Origin: Anisus vortex
Taxonomy: Eukaryota > Mollusca > Gastropoda > Planorbidae
Direction: 5' to 3'
Assembly (NCBI GenBank): GCA_949126835.1
Contig: OX421507.1
Coordinates: 11,397,400 to 11,461,399, forward strand
DNA length: 64,000 bases
In this document: piece by piece, positions 46,677 to 57,187 of the stretch
Layout: each line of letters opens with the position of its first letter
How positions within the stretch are numbered: position 1 is the first letter of the stretch
Position numbers and translations under genes: made by a program
Notes under the pieces: model-generated
Databases searched by the model: none
Told to the model about the DNA's origin: nothing
Seen by the model: only the letters and a program-made list of their open reading frames with translations

Positions 46677-49412
46677 ATGGAATTTATTGAAAATCCAGAA
46701 GAAGAAGTTCTGAAAACTTTATCAATAAAGAAGTTAAAAGAGATCGCTGAGATCTTAAAGATAGAAGTTACTGAAACTACACCATCGAGGACTGTGTTGA
46801 CACAGCAGATAAAAGATGTGTTGATTGCGAGTGGCAAGTTGAAAGTAGAATCAAGCGCGGAGGGATATCAAGTTGAAGGTCAGACGTCGAAATCTATGTC
46901 CGAACAGTTTAGATTTCAGTTAGAAATGAAACGGATGGAAATGGAGATGGAACAAAAACGTTTTGATCGTGAGATAGAAGAAAAACGTCTTGAGATGGAA
47001 GATAAGAAAAGTCAAAGAGAAATAGAAAGTCAGGAAAGAGATAAGAAAAGTCAAAGAGAAAGTCAGGAAAGAATAGAGCTAGCGAAGATAGGAGCTACTA
47101 AAAAAGAATCTCATAGTGATGTAGAGATGGCCAGATGGAAAAAGCTAGTCCCTACCTACATTGATAAAGAAAGTGAAATAGCTAATTTCTTCCAGACCTT
47201 TGAAATTTCTTGCAGAGATTTTAAGTTCCCAGAGGATAAATGGGGAATATTAGTCAGAACAGCTTTTACTCAGGGAAGGGCAAGAGATTGTGTTCTATTG
47301 TTAAAAGAGGAGAATTTAAATGATTATGAAATCATTAAAGACACTGTACTTAAAGCCTATAACCAAATACCGGAAAGTTATCGGAAAAGGTTCCGTCAGT
47401 ACACAATGTCCCCTTACCAAACACACTTAGACTTCCTTAGAGCAGAAGAAAAGTTAATGGATCAGTGGATAAAATCCAGAAATATCTCCACCTTAAAAGA
47501 AATGAAAGATATCATTCTCTTAGAAGATTTTATTAACAAAGTGAGGCCGGATATAAGAATGTATTTATCCGAGCGTGATATCACTGACCCACATAAGGCT
47601 GCTGATTTAGCTGAACAGTACACATTGTGTCATAGGACAGCTGATGGAAAGAATGTTAATAGGCCACAACGGCCAGCAGAAAACACACAACAACAACATC
47701 GTGAAAAAGAGCATTTTGTGAAACAAAATGATGTTAATAAAAAACCTATCAACAAAAACGTCCAATGTACTTTTTGTAAAAGGACAGGACATAGCATAGA
47801 AGACTGTTGGAGTATACGAAGCAAAAAAAGACCTAACAAAGTGGTAATGTGCACTAGCCATAAACCAATACAGAATGTACAAGAAAGCGAAAATACAAAC
47901 GAACTGAATTCGAAGAAAGATTATTCTAAACCAGAAACACTGAGGGTGGATTTGCCTGAGAGCAAAAGTCAGAAGGTAGAGAAATCTACAACTGAAGATA
48001 ATGAGGATAAATATCCTGATTATAAATACAGAATGGCTACTATTGGATTAATTGTCCAAGTCCACAGAGACGAAAAAGTAGACCAAAGTATTTTTGACTC
48101 GAACAAGAGTCTGAAGTCATCGAAAGATGAAACAACACCCGAAAGTCATGGTCAAGGGAAGAATAAAATTGACACAGAGACCCTGTGCAGTTTTCAACGG
48201 TTCATTAGTGAAGGTTGTGTGGCCTTACAAAAGGAAGGACCACTGAAGTCCGTAAGAATATTACGAGACACAGGAGCATCATTAACACTGCTGCTTAAAG
48301 ATGTATTACCATTAAATGATAATACATTGACAGGACAGACTGTCCTATTGAGAGGTTTTGAATGGAAAGAAGAAATACCTCTACATAGGATATACCTCTC
48401 ATCTGACTTGGTGACAGGATATGTGACAGTTGGAGTAATATCAAAACTTCCTGTTGAGGGCATATCCGTTATCCTAGCAAATGATTTGGCGAAAGGGAGG
48501 GTGAGACCTGAACTGATTGTGAAGGAAAATCCAGACCCTAGTCCTATTGTGGAGACAGGAAAAGAAAAAGAACTTTATCCTGTAGGTGATGTCATAAAGG
48601 GTATGACACCACAGAAAAAGAAAGAAGAAACTATCTCACAAGAAAAGAAAAATAAAGAAGAAATTCTCCCACGAGAGAAGAAAGGGGAAGAAGAAGTGGA
48701 ACTTGATACTACTATTTTCTCCATGATTGAAGATTGTCCGAAAGGAAATGAACAATCAAAGAAGTCATCACAAAATGAATTGACTGCTGAACAGAAAGTA
48801 GACCCAGAGTTGCTACAGTTGCATGAGAAAGCTGTCGACGAGAAAGAAAATCCTACTACTGATGTCTATGAACAGATAGACCACAGCATAAACAAACAAC
48901 AATGCAAACCTGCAGTTGCCGGTACAGATGAAGATTGGAGGAGCATCACTGAAGAAACGAGTGCGGAGAGCTGGACCGAAACTACCAAAAGCTATGGGTT
49001 ACCACAATCCATACCGACAGATCGAGGGACCAACTTCGCCCCGGAACTCTTCAATCCAGTCCTAAAGAACTTATGCCTGGAGCATGAGGTGACAACTGAA
49101 TCCTATCCGGAAAGTCGAGGAGCCTATGGACCAATCTTTGGACCCACTGTCCGAGGACCACTCAAACTACTTCCAGAGGAATGGCAGACCGAATTGGATC
49201 TCCTTGGGCTGAGCAAGTACCTAGATAAGTACATATATTTTTTGTCTGACATAACTGTGTTTGTTAGAAAAAAATTGTACACTGCTCACATGCAGATGCC
49301 ATTGTTGTGTGATGAAAGAAAGGCAAAAATATTATATCATTTGAAAATGATAAAGCCTTACCTTCTGAAAACAATTGGAATAAGCTTGATGTTGTTAACA
49401 TTGTTACTCTAA
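46677..49412 (+). CDS. Gag-protease polyprotein with integrase remnant
   Basis: 911 residues. Residues 13-50 look like a SAP-type helix-turn-helix (LSIKKLKEIAEIL). Residues 75-140 are a charged coiled coil rich in E, K, R, M and Q. About 155-320 is the capsid-like part with the SCAN-related pattern of Gmr1/gypsy-type Gags (YRKRFRQY, LEDFINKVRPDIRMYL). A CCHC zinc knuckle is C364, C367, H372, C377. About 524-610 is a retropepsin-like aspartic protease with active site DTGA at 531-534 and a C-terminal ILANDLAKG block. After a K/E-rich linker (620-720), residues about 750-895 match an integrase core: RSITEETSAES, GLPQSIPTDRGTNF (second Asp at 782), YPESRGAYG and a tail HLKMIKPY like the GPY/LKPY end. 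The zinc-binding HHCC part and first catalytic Asp are missing, and the catalytic Glu position in GA-ERF is not Glu. The first ATG after the leader is used. The single frame has no breaks, so Gag and protease are probably functional and the integrase not. Confidence 0.93.
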   Translation: MEFIENPEEEVLKTLSIKKLKEIAEILKIEVTETTPSRTVLTQQIKDVLIASGKLKVESSAEGYQVEGQTSKSMSEQFRFQLEMKRMEMEMEQKRFDREIEEKRLEMEDKKSQREIESQERDKKSQRESQERIELAKIGATKKESHSDVEMARWKKLVPTYIDKESEIANFFQTFEISCRDFKFPEDKWGILVRTAFTQGRARDCVLLLKEENLNDYEIIKDTVLKAYNQIPESYRKRFRQYTMSPYQTHLDFLRAEEKLMDQWIKSRNISTLKEMKDIILLEDFINKVRPDIRMYLSERDITDPHKAADLAEQYTLCHRTADGKNVNRPQRPAENTQQQHREKEHFVKQNDVNKKPINKNVQCTFCKRTGHSIEDCWSIRSKKRPNKVVMCTSHKPIQNVQESENTNELNSKKDYSKPETLRVDLPESKSQKVEKSTTEDNEDKYPDYKYRMATIGLIVQVHRDEKVDQSIFDSNKSLKSSKDETTPESHGQGKNKIDTETLCSFQRFISEGCVALQKEGPLKSVRILRDTGASLTLLLKDVLPLNDNTLTGQTVLLRGFEWKEEIPLHRIYLSSDLVTGYVTVGVISKLPVEGISVILANDLAKGRVRPELIVKENPDPSPIVETGKEKELYPVGDVIKGMTPQKKKEETISQEKKNKEEILPREKKGEEEVELDTTIFSMIEDCPKGNEQSKKSSQNELTAEQKVDPELLQLHEKAVDEKENPTTDVYEQIDHSINKQQCKPAVAGTDEDWRSITEETSAESWTETTKSYGLPQSIPTDRGTNFAPELFNPVLKNLCLEHEVTTESYPESRGAYGPIFGPTVRGPLKLLPEEWQTELDLLGLSKYLDKYIYFLSDITVFVRKKLYTAHMQMPLLCDERKAKILYHLKMIKPYLLKTIGISLMLLTLLL

Positions 49413-51674
49413 ATTGTAAAATTTATGCCTGGAGTTCAGGATGAATTGAATGACAAATTCACTGATAGTTAGTTACCAAACTTACTATTTTAAAACTAAA
49501 TCCCTTACTTGTGAAGAAAAAGGAATGAGTAAAAGTATTGTTAGAGTAAATATCATTATAGTGTGATATTTCTAAACAAACTTGTTAGGTTGAGCATTAA
49601 AATAATTGCTATAAGAGAAAAAGATCAGTTTTATCCGCAGAATTGGTTTCTAAATCAGAGGACATTATAAATGTGGACTGATTATAAGATATGTTTGAGA
49701 ATCTCTGGAAATGATAATTGAAACATTTGGCAGAGAGGATAATCTGATTGATAAAGATGTAAATGATTTTAAGAAAAGAGAATTTTCTATCACTAAAGTA
49801 TTGAGAAATGTTTTATGATTGTACTATGGAAAATATTTTATCATGTACTGTTGTTGAAATATTGCACTGAGTCAAGATGCAAATTTCTTCTATGTGAATT
49901 TATTCATGTGTTATATTATCATTGAATGTATGATAATGTAGGGTAAAAATAGTTGCAGCAAGACAGAACTATGACTAACAAGAATTCCAAGAAATGTATT
50001 ATATATGATGTTTTCACTTTTAGGATACTGTTACATGAAAAGCAGACCAGAAGTAGAAACTAATAAAACTTTGTATCCTTGTTTGTATAAATTTAGGATA
50101 TGTGCCACTGATTTGACACTGTAAACCAGAATGATTGAGAATGTCATGGTTGAGAATTTATAATGTTGACATACCAATGTTCAACTAATGTATTATTAAT
50201 TAAGGATTTCATGTCAAAATTGTAAAACTAATCTATTTTTTTCTGTATTAGTTAAAATAGATTGAATGAATTGTATTGACAAGCAAAAGATTGGGTAGAC
50301 CTGAACACTGTGAAAGTAACAGGAACCTAGAACCTATGAATAAAACCTTTATGGAAAATGGAAAAGAGCAATGTACACCACTGAAAAGATTGGAAATGGA
50401 ATGTTTTACCACAACAGTCAAACCAGCAGTTGTTTTGTACATAAATTGTTACATTGATTTCGCTCTGAAAAAAAAAAATTAATAGTAGCCTATGCTTAAC
50501 TCTTTTCTACTTCAATAATATTGTATTTGAAATGTCTTTGATGTAATCTAAAGAAAATAAGTACTTACTGTGTAGTACTAAGATTGTATGAAGATAATAT
50601 AATCTGCTTTGATTGATAGTTAATTAAGTAAATTAACCAATTTGTTTTAAGTAAATCCATGTCTGCATGAAAGATAGAATGTTTCAATTCAAAACTGCTA
50701 CGATGTGAACTCTTTTAAAAAGAAAATAATGACGTCGAAAGGTCATGGTAAAATGAAAGATTGAAATATTTTTAATGAAATTGTCTATAAACTATTTCAA
50801 TTCGTGAACAGACTATGTTTTTTAATGTTCTCAAAATAACATAAATGAATGTCATATTGAGATAATGGTTGTTAAATAATGCTCATTTAGTTACGATAAC
50901 TATTTAATCGCGTAGCAATATTTTTTACCTAGGCTGTGATGAGGTAAAAATTTGCATAGCGATGTCAATATTGTTAGAATCAATTGGGAATGAGAGAGGA
51001 AAAAGAGAGAGAGAGAGAGAGAAATGCGGAATACTGACCTAGAAATTTTGGGTTTTGACACAGACAGTATTGTTTAAAGTCTAATGTGTTAGTCGGCCTA
51101 CCAGCATGTAAAAAAAAAAAAAAAAAAAAAATACTGTCTACACGAGCAATAATTTTTGTAACGTGTAATTAGGTCAGGTCTAGTAGTATTTTTTCATCAA
51201 GAGCGTTTGTTTTTTTTCTCCTTATGAAAAAATAAGTCGTGTCTGAATAGACATTAAGTGATTTTTCTTTTGTTGTTTGATTACAAATGTAAAAGATATT
51301 AGTTTATAATTAAATGGACGAGAGAGGTTTTTATTAACGTGGAATGTTCATGTAATAGAAGTTATTAACTTGTATTATATTATATCTATTAAGAATGATT
51401 ATGTATTTTTCTTGTATACAAGATTTAGATAAACAATTTAATTGTCCATTGTTTTGAATTAAAAATTGAATGATTGAATGACTGTAGTTAAGCCATTTGA
51501 TAAGATGAATTTATATTGCATATATTATTATGTTATTGTTATCAGTTCGATTGAATTATTGGGATCGCCAATTGAACTGTATTGTTTTTCCCGGAATATT
51601 TTCTTTTATAATTATTCCTTAAAATTAACATTTTTCGTATGGTTAAAATGTAAAGGAAATAATTATAAAACTTT
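49413..51674. other. Internal non-coding region of the LTR element
   Basis: About 2.3 kb of AT-rich DNA with no frame above 70 codons and no RT, RNase H or envelope motif that I can see. It includes a short (GA)n tract near 51005 and a 23-base poly(A) near 51110. It may be remnants of pol eroded beyond recognition or captured unrelated sequence. Confidence 0.75.
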
Positions 51675-51687
51675 AGAAGGGGGGGGA
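51675..51687 (+). other. Polypurine tract
   Basis: AGAAGGGGGGGGA abuts the 3' LTR and would prime plus-strand DNA synthesis. Confidence 0.9.
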
Positions 51688-52312
51688 TGTTACGAATATC
51701 GGTCATAAATGAATGACGTAGTAAGGCATTGACCTCTTAACAAGTGCGTATCAGAGTCCAAAGCGACCAAGGTTTGACCCTTATGCCCTGAGGGCAGTTT
51801 AAATAAAATAATTCGTTCAAATCCCGTGGAAATTGGAGGATAATTCTGGATCGTAGTAATTATAGAGAAAGAGGTTAAAATGCGTATTAAGACCCTGTAG
51901 AATCTTCGATGATCGTTTTCTTTGTAAAGTCCCGACCTCCTTAAAGTTAGTTCAGTTTAAACGTTTGTAGAGTGAAGTCGCTATATTCATACATGTACAT
52001 ATAATGCCATTTTATTGATACTTATGTTGCCACCAGTTGATGAAGTTTATTGATCGTTTATATTGAGTCTACAATTTAAATAAAATTGTTTATTCAACAA
52101 CTGGAGTTGTTTGATCTATCGTTGTTGAGAAAGGTGTTGAAGATAATTATCACGAATATAACTACATTACTGCATAGACCTGTCAGTCAAGGAACCCCTA
52201 GCTTGGGCTACAGATTAGCAGAATCTAGAGACTTCTAATAAAGATACAACTATATTCATTGAATCCGATTTAACGAGTCGTAATAATAGTCATCATAAAG
52301 AGGTCCATAACA
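51688..52312 (+). repeat. 3' LTR
   Basis: 625 bases, identical by eye to 45878-46502. Followed by the CCAT target duplication. Confidence 0.95.
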
Positions 52313-52420
52313 CCATGATCTAAAATACCACCAAGAAAAAAACCATCATCTAAAACGCCACCAAGAAAAAAAAACATAATCTAAAATGTCGCCAAGCAGA
52401 AAAAAAAAATTGCCACCAAC
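52313..52420. repeat. Minisatellite, right part
   Basis: Continues the array of 45718-45877 (CCACCAAGAAAAAAACCATC, CATCTAAAACG). Its first four bases are the right target-site duplication. Confidence 0.85.
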
Positions 52421-53237
52421 ATTTAAATGAAACTGTTTGTCGTGACCATCTCACTTGCAGCTGTTTCTGATGACAAAATCGAAACCAATTTTCACGCCGT
52501 GTCCTCTAGTCTTATAAACCATTTCTCTCCCCCTCTTCTTATTTCGTATTTTTGAAAGGAAAAAAACAACAACAACCACACTTTGTATTATTGTTTATAT
52601 TTACTCCACTTATAATTACTTGCCAAACAAAAATCCCTTGATCGCTTTGCATCTTTATAAAGTGACAAACATAAAAGCGAGGTATATTAATCTTTCTTTG
52701 GATCACAACTACAGTATAAATAATGACTTTAATACAAAATTAATGACACGATTATTTTCACTTATTGAAATACAAAATATGAAAATGGAATTTAATTACA
52801 TTTTAAAAAAATAGGTTTCTCAGTGATTTCTCACAATACACAGCCCCTGTCGCTTAAAATTTAAAACATATTTTAAGATTAATATTTGCGAAAATATTTT
52901 AACACCAGTAAGTAAAAATAAGCCTTACAAGACAATTACTGATTTAAATGACCAGTTAGATAACCTTTCAGCCTTGTTGGCTGGTAAACGGTCTATATGG
53001 GAGTAGATAATGAGAAACACAACGAGGTCTACTTTGAAACTTAATAATAGAGTTGTCTGTTTATCACAGACAAGTGTGATAAATACTGGCAGGCGAGAGC
53101 ATCTTGAACAGATACGAATCCATCTTGTTTAGCTTTGTACAAAGAGCGGTAAAAGAAAATGTTTTTCGTGCTATCCGCAACCAATTTTAGCATTACATTT
53201 TGTCTTTAAAATGTACCTAACAATATACACTATATCG

Positions 53238-53370
53238 CTTAAAGTAAAGTAAAGTATAGTACCCTTCGGACCAAAGTGATCATAGGGCTGGTGAAGCAGC
53301 GTTCACCAGTTTCTGTGGCCACGGCATACTAGTGTGTGTGTGTGTGAGGCCAGTGGCCAACATATAGTGT
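53238..53370 (-). mobile_element. SINE family A 3' fragment, GT-expanded subfamily
   Basis: Tail AAAGTAAAGTAAAGTATAGT, GGGCTGGTGAAGCAGCGTTC and GTGGCCACGGCATACTAG are followed by (GT)n and GAGGCCAGTGGCCAACA, the same variant as at 34210. The rest of the body and head are absent; the fragment is joined directly to the inverted repeat at 53372. Confidence 0.88.
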
Positions 53371-53371
53371 A

Positions 53372-53528
53372 CATATAGTGTACAGTGTACACATTTCAAT
53401 TAAGACAATTCAACAATGGGTGTCAATAAGTTTTTTTTTTTATATCGCTTAAAATTTAAAATAAAAAAACTTATTGACACCCATTGTTGAATTGTCTTAA
53501 TTGAAATGTGTACACTGTACACTATATG
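53372..53528. repeat. Perfect 66-bp inverted repeat (hairpin)
   Basis: Left arm 53372-53437 starts CATATAGTGTACAGTGTACA and right arm 53463-53528 is its exact reverse complement, with a 25-base loop (53438-53462). The loop contains TATATCGCTTAAA, which also occurs just before the SINE fragment (53233-53245). It is not a known element end. The arrangement fits a template-switch event during replication or repair, or an assembly artefact. Confidence 0.95.
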
Positions 53529-54273
53529 CGTATACACTGAAAGAAAGGAAAAAACAAAACAGTAAACAAAAAGCAGAAATTCCTTTACGTTTTTGGTTTG
53601 TTTTTTTCACTTGAAAGTCACCAGAGCGAACCCAAGCACCTCCTGGCGCACGAGAAACAGATTAGAGGTTGTCCCTCACATCATCATATTTATGCAAATC
53701 TCCAACAGAAAAAAAAAAAAAAAGGTTGTTATCTACGTTATAGGATTTACTAGCTTCGGCTTCTATAGAGTGTATAATGACAACCGCCTGGGTTGAATCG
53801 TTCATGGGGACAAAAATAACTCAATTAGTTTCTCATTATCATGAAGTGAATCGGACAGAAGGAAAGATTTGGCTAATCGCTGCCGCCATCCAAACTCTCC
53901 TAAGCCCCCAATCCACAGCTAACCAAGACAACCAACAAAAAGATGTTGTACATGTTATCTTATATGTTACAGACGCTCCTTCTATAAAGAATATTATTGC
54001 GTCCTACGTTAATCCGTGGTCCGAGTCTAGTCTTGCATCTTTATTTATGTTTTAATTTTCATTGTTTTTCAGAATACCCATTCCATGCTTAATTACAGAG
54101 TTAAACATTATTTTAACGAAATGTGTATTCAATGCGTTTTTCTTATAATATCATGTTTTCACATTGAGCGAAAAACAATAATGAAAAAAAAATATTATTG
54201 ACTAGGATACACCTATGCGTTTTTTGCCCTCACCAAACAATATAAGTCTTGGTGACAAAAGAATAGTCTAGTC

Positions 54274-54494
54274 CAGAGATCGGCAACCTATGGCACGCGT
54301 GCCAGACTTGGCACGGAGAGCGATTTTTATTTGCACGTGGAAGACCCCCCCTTCTCCCCTATAAAAGGCAATTCAAGTCATTTCTACAGAAAAAAAGTCA
54401 GTACTAGAATAGAATGATTTTTAAGCTGTTGGTACGCTGAATGAATTAGAAATCCTACTTTGGCACACTATTAACAAAAGGATGCCGACCTCTG
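54274..54494 (+). mobile_element. hAT-type MITE, intact
   Basis: The 221-base element begins CAGAGATCGGCAACCTATGG and ends (reverse complement) CAGAGGTCGGCATCCTTT, a typical hAT terminal repeat. It is flanked by perfect 8-bp duplications GTCTAGTC (54266-54273 and 54495-54502). It has no coding frame and is related to the rearranged copy at 5268-5441. Confidence 0.95.
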
Positions 54495-54555
54495 GTCTAG
54501 TCTGTTGCTGAAGTTGACTAAATATAGCCAATGGAAAAAAGCATAAACCATAACC

Positions 54556-54557
54556 TC

Positions 54558-54588
<31 letters not shown>
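54556..54588. repeat. (CA)n microsatellite
   Basis: About 30 bases of CA. Confidence 0.95.
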
Positions 54589-54592
<4 letters not shown>

Positions 54593-55883
54593 AGAAGAAG
54601 AATAACCTTTTTTTTTCGTATGTTAAAGTTGAGCAATTGTTCAATCGAACTCTTATGTGATTAGCTAGAAGAAACTGTAAAGAGGAGGGATGATGGGGGG
54701 GGGGGAGGGTATGTTTGATGGTTGGTTTTGCTAGTTGACAACAGCAAGACAAACCACTAAATCCTGTTTGATGCTACACCGGTCCTCCGACTCACTTCGT
54801 TTAGTAGAGTTCTGAATTTAGAATTTAGGAACGTGGTTTTGGGGGAGGTAAGGGAGGTGAGGGGGGGTGGGGAATGGGTGGGGTGGGGGGCTCTGACAGC
54901 GTGGGGAGGATTAAGGAAGATGATAAGAAGAAACCCCCAAACGCCATTGTGTGAGATAAGAGCAAAGACGTAACAGATGGCGCTAGTTTGTAACATGGAC
55001 TCAAAAAGATAATCCACTCAGTCTCTGTGTATCTGTCAGGACACTTCAGATACATCTCTCAGATAATTTAAACTTTCCAAACCGAGATTCAAGCTATCAA
55101 AAAATTGATATGCTAGCCCTTCACCCCCCCCCCCAACTCTCCACCAGTTATCTTCCCTTTACTCTAGGGTTTTTCTTGAATTAACTGATTTTTTCGCACG
55201 CGTTTAGAAGTCCAATCTGTTTAATCTATCTAATCTATCTAATCTATCTACCTATCTATCCACCCACCTATCCATCCCGCCCACAACCCATCCATCATCC
55301 ACGAATGAGACAAAAGGGCACCACAAAGAGATTGACACACATTTCAACCAATCAGATAGCAGATTGTCAATGACGCACCACTTCAACAAATAAAATGAAT
55401 ATATTTCTGATATTTCTGTCATTCCTTATTCTTCATTCATTCCTAATTCATCTGTCTATCCTACATTTACACAGTTAATATTATATTCTTTTTTTTTAAA
55501 TATAATATCTTTTTTTTATAGCTTATTCGTTTTTTTTTTAATTTACATTTTGTAAAAACCTTACTCTATAATTTGGGGGTATAATTGCGGTCCGCCGCTG
55601 TGACGCGTGACGAACGAGCGGAGGAGATGGCGAGGGCTTGCACGCGTTATCTGTGAGATATCAGGGGCGTCGTTTTGACCGGTAAGAGCGGCGGGGGGCT
55701 TGATCTAGATTCGGGGGCAGATTTAGCGATTAAGGAGAAAAAAAAAAACTTAATGTGCAAATAATTGGCCCGAGTGAGGAATTTTGATGGAATGTAAAAA
55801 TCTTTAGGGCGTACGTTGTATGTTCTTTTTTTGTTGTTGTTTTGTTATTATAGTTGGTGGTTGTTTCAAGTCAATTTTATACA

Positions 55884-55940
55884 CAATCATCAACAATCAC
55901 ACAATCATCAACAATCACACAATCATCAACAATCATACAC
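55884..55940. repeat. 18-bp (CAATCATCAACAATCACA)n, three units
   Basis: Three tandem units ending in CAATCATACAC. Confidence 0.9.
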
Positions 55941-56024
55941 GCCAGCATAAGAATACAAATACCACACATAATCATACACAATTAACGTATTTCAAGAAGA
56001 ATTGTTTTAGAAAACACAAATAAA

Positions 56025-56130
56025 CTCGAGCATCATTCATTTTCGGGAAAATCACGTTAAAAAAAGCATCATTAATATGCGGGAATATCTCGGTAAAAAA
56101 AGCATCATTAATGTAGCCTACGGGAAATTT
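56025..56130. repeat. ~37-bp degenerate repeat, three units
   Basis: Units share AAAAAAAGCATCATTAATAT/G followed by GCGGGAA. Confidence 0.75.
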
Positions 56131-56659
56131 TCTTTTAAAGAATAATATTTTCTGCCCAAAAGGGCGCTCGATTTGCCCTATCCCCTCCCCGCAACCCACT
56201 CCTAGCAACACCCATGATGCTGAAGGAATAGCTAATCGTTTTTTTGTTTTTTTTTGGTGAAAAGATTGATCCGTTCAGTTTGATATTCGTTTCCGAATTC
56301 CGCCTATGACTCCCCCCCCCCCCCAACACACACACACACCCTATCCCTCTCACCACACACCTCTAACTTTCCAGAATTCCTCACACAACGGCTTTTTTTT
56401 TTTTTTTTAGAAATGTCCATGCCGTAAAAAGAAAAAGGAGCATATAATATAATAAATAAATATATAGACATACCGCCCCTTTTCACCAGCAAGATGACGT
56501 TACTATGACAACCAGCAGGGGTGTTAGGCTACCGGGGGGGGGGGGGATTTATTGTACGAAAACGAGGGTGATAGGGGAGTAGTGTGGGGTAGGGGGGGGG
56601 GTGACAAACGGCAAAAAAAAAAAAAAGAGCCGTCACTCGTGAAATTTCATTTCTTTCAG

Positions 56660-56752
56660 GATGACTTGGCGCGAACAGAGAGCACCGAAGGCACGCCATT
56701 GAATCCCCGTAGTTGCAAAAGGAATTCGGCAGATGTCGTCTGCAGAGTCTGA
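56660..56752 (+). CDS. Possible terminal exon, unknown protein
   Basis: A pyrimidine-rich acceptor (TTTCATTTCTTTCAG) precedes a phase-0 frame of 30 codons (DDLARTESTEGTPLNP, then SCKRNSADVVCRV) ending in TGA. Its higher GC content and lack of repeats distinguish it from the flanks. It could follow the phase-0 exon at 43015. It may be chance: the frame is short and no obvious poly(A) signal follows. Confidence 0.3.
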   Translation, partial: DDLARTESTEGTPLNPRSCKRNSADVVCRV

Positions 56753-57187
56753 AATATGAATTTTTTAAACATAGAAAATATGTTTCCTTTCTTTTATTTT
56801 TTTGGGTGGTTTAATTTTCTTTGAGACGCTACTCGCAATTGTACACTGCTATTATCTACGTCAAGTTGACCGAATACTCCCAAAACAATCAGACATGACA
56901 AGGGAAGCTAAGGGGCGGGGGAAGAGACGGTAAAGACAACTCGCGGAGCTATCAGCCTCGTGGGGGTTAATAACTTTGTGTCAGCGTTACCTGCCCCTTG
57001 TCAATGTCAACAGAAAACAAACTTATTTTTGAGTGATGGGCTTCCGAATTTGAGGAGAAGCGTGGGTCTAAATTTAGCAAGCCAATCTTTCTCCAAAAGA
57101 GTTCTTTAAGAAAACAAGATTGCGGGTTGCGATCAGGTAACGGGTCCAGGGGAAAGCAAAACTACCGGGACGCAAAAAAAGAAGATA

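Larger units (their letters stand above)
45878..52312 (+). mobile_element. LTR retrotransposon, Ty3/gypsy-type, gag-bearing and without visible RT
   Basis: A 6435-base element is bounded by 625-base LTRs that I found identical by direct comparison, with TGTTA...TAACA ends and a CCAT target duplication. Order: 5' LTR, primer-binding-site candidate, one 911-codon frame (Gag, zinc knuckle, aspartic protease, integrase remnant), about 2.3 kb of AT-rich non-coding DNA, polypurine tract, 3' LTR. No reverse transcriptase or RNase H frame is present. The SCAN-like Gag and GPY-like integrase tail favour Ty3/gypsy. It must depend on another element for cDNA synthesis and integration, yet identical LTRs imply recent movement. 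Confidence 0.93.

Noticed and set aside
50276..50482. Small frame downstream of gag as an accessory or envelope gene
   Set aside because: 68 codons, no signal peptide, membrane segment or retroviral motif.
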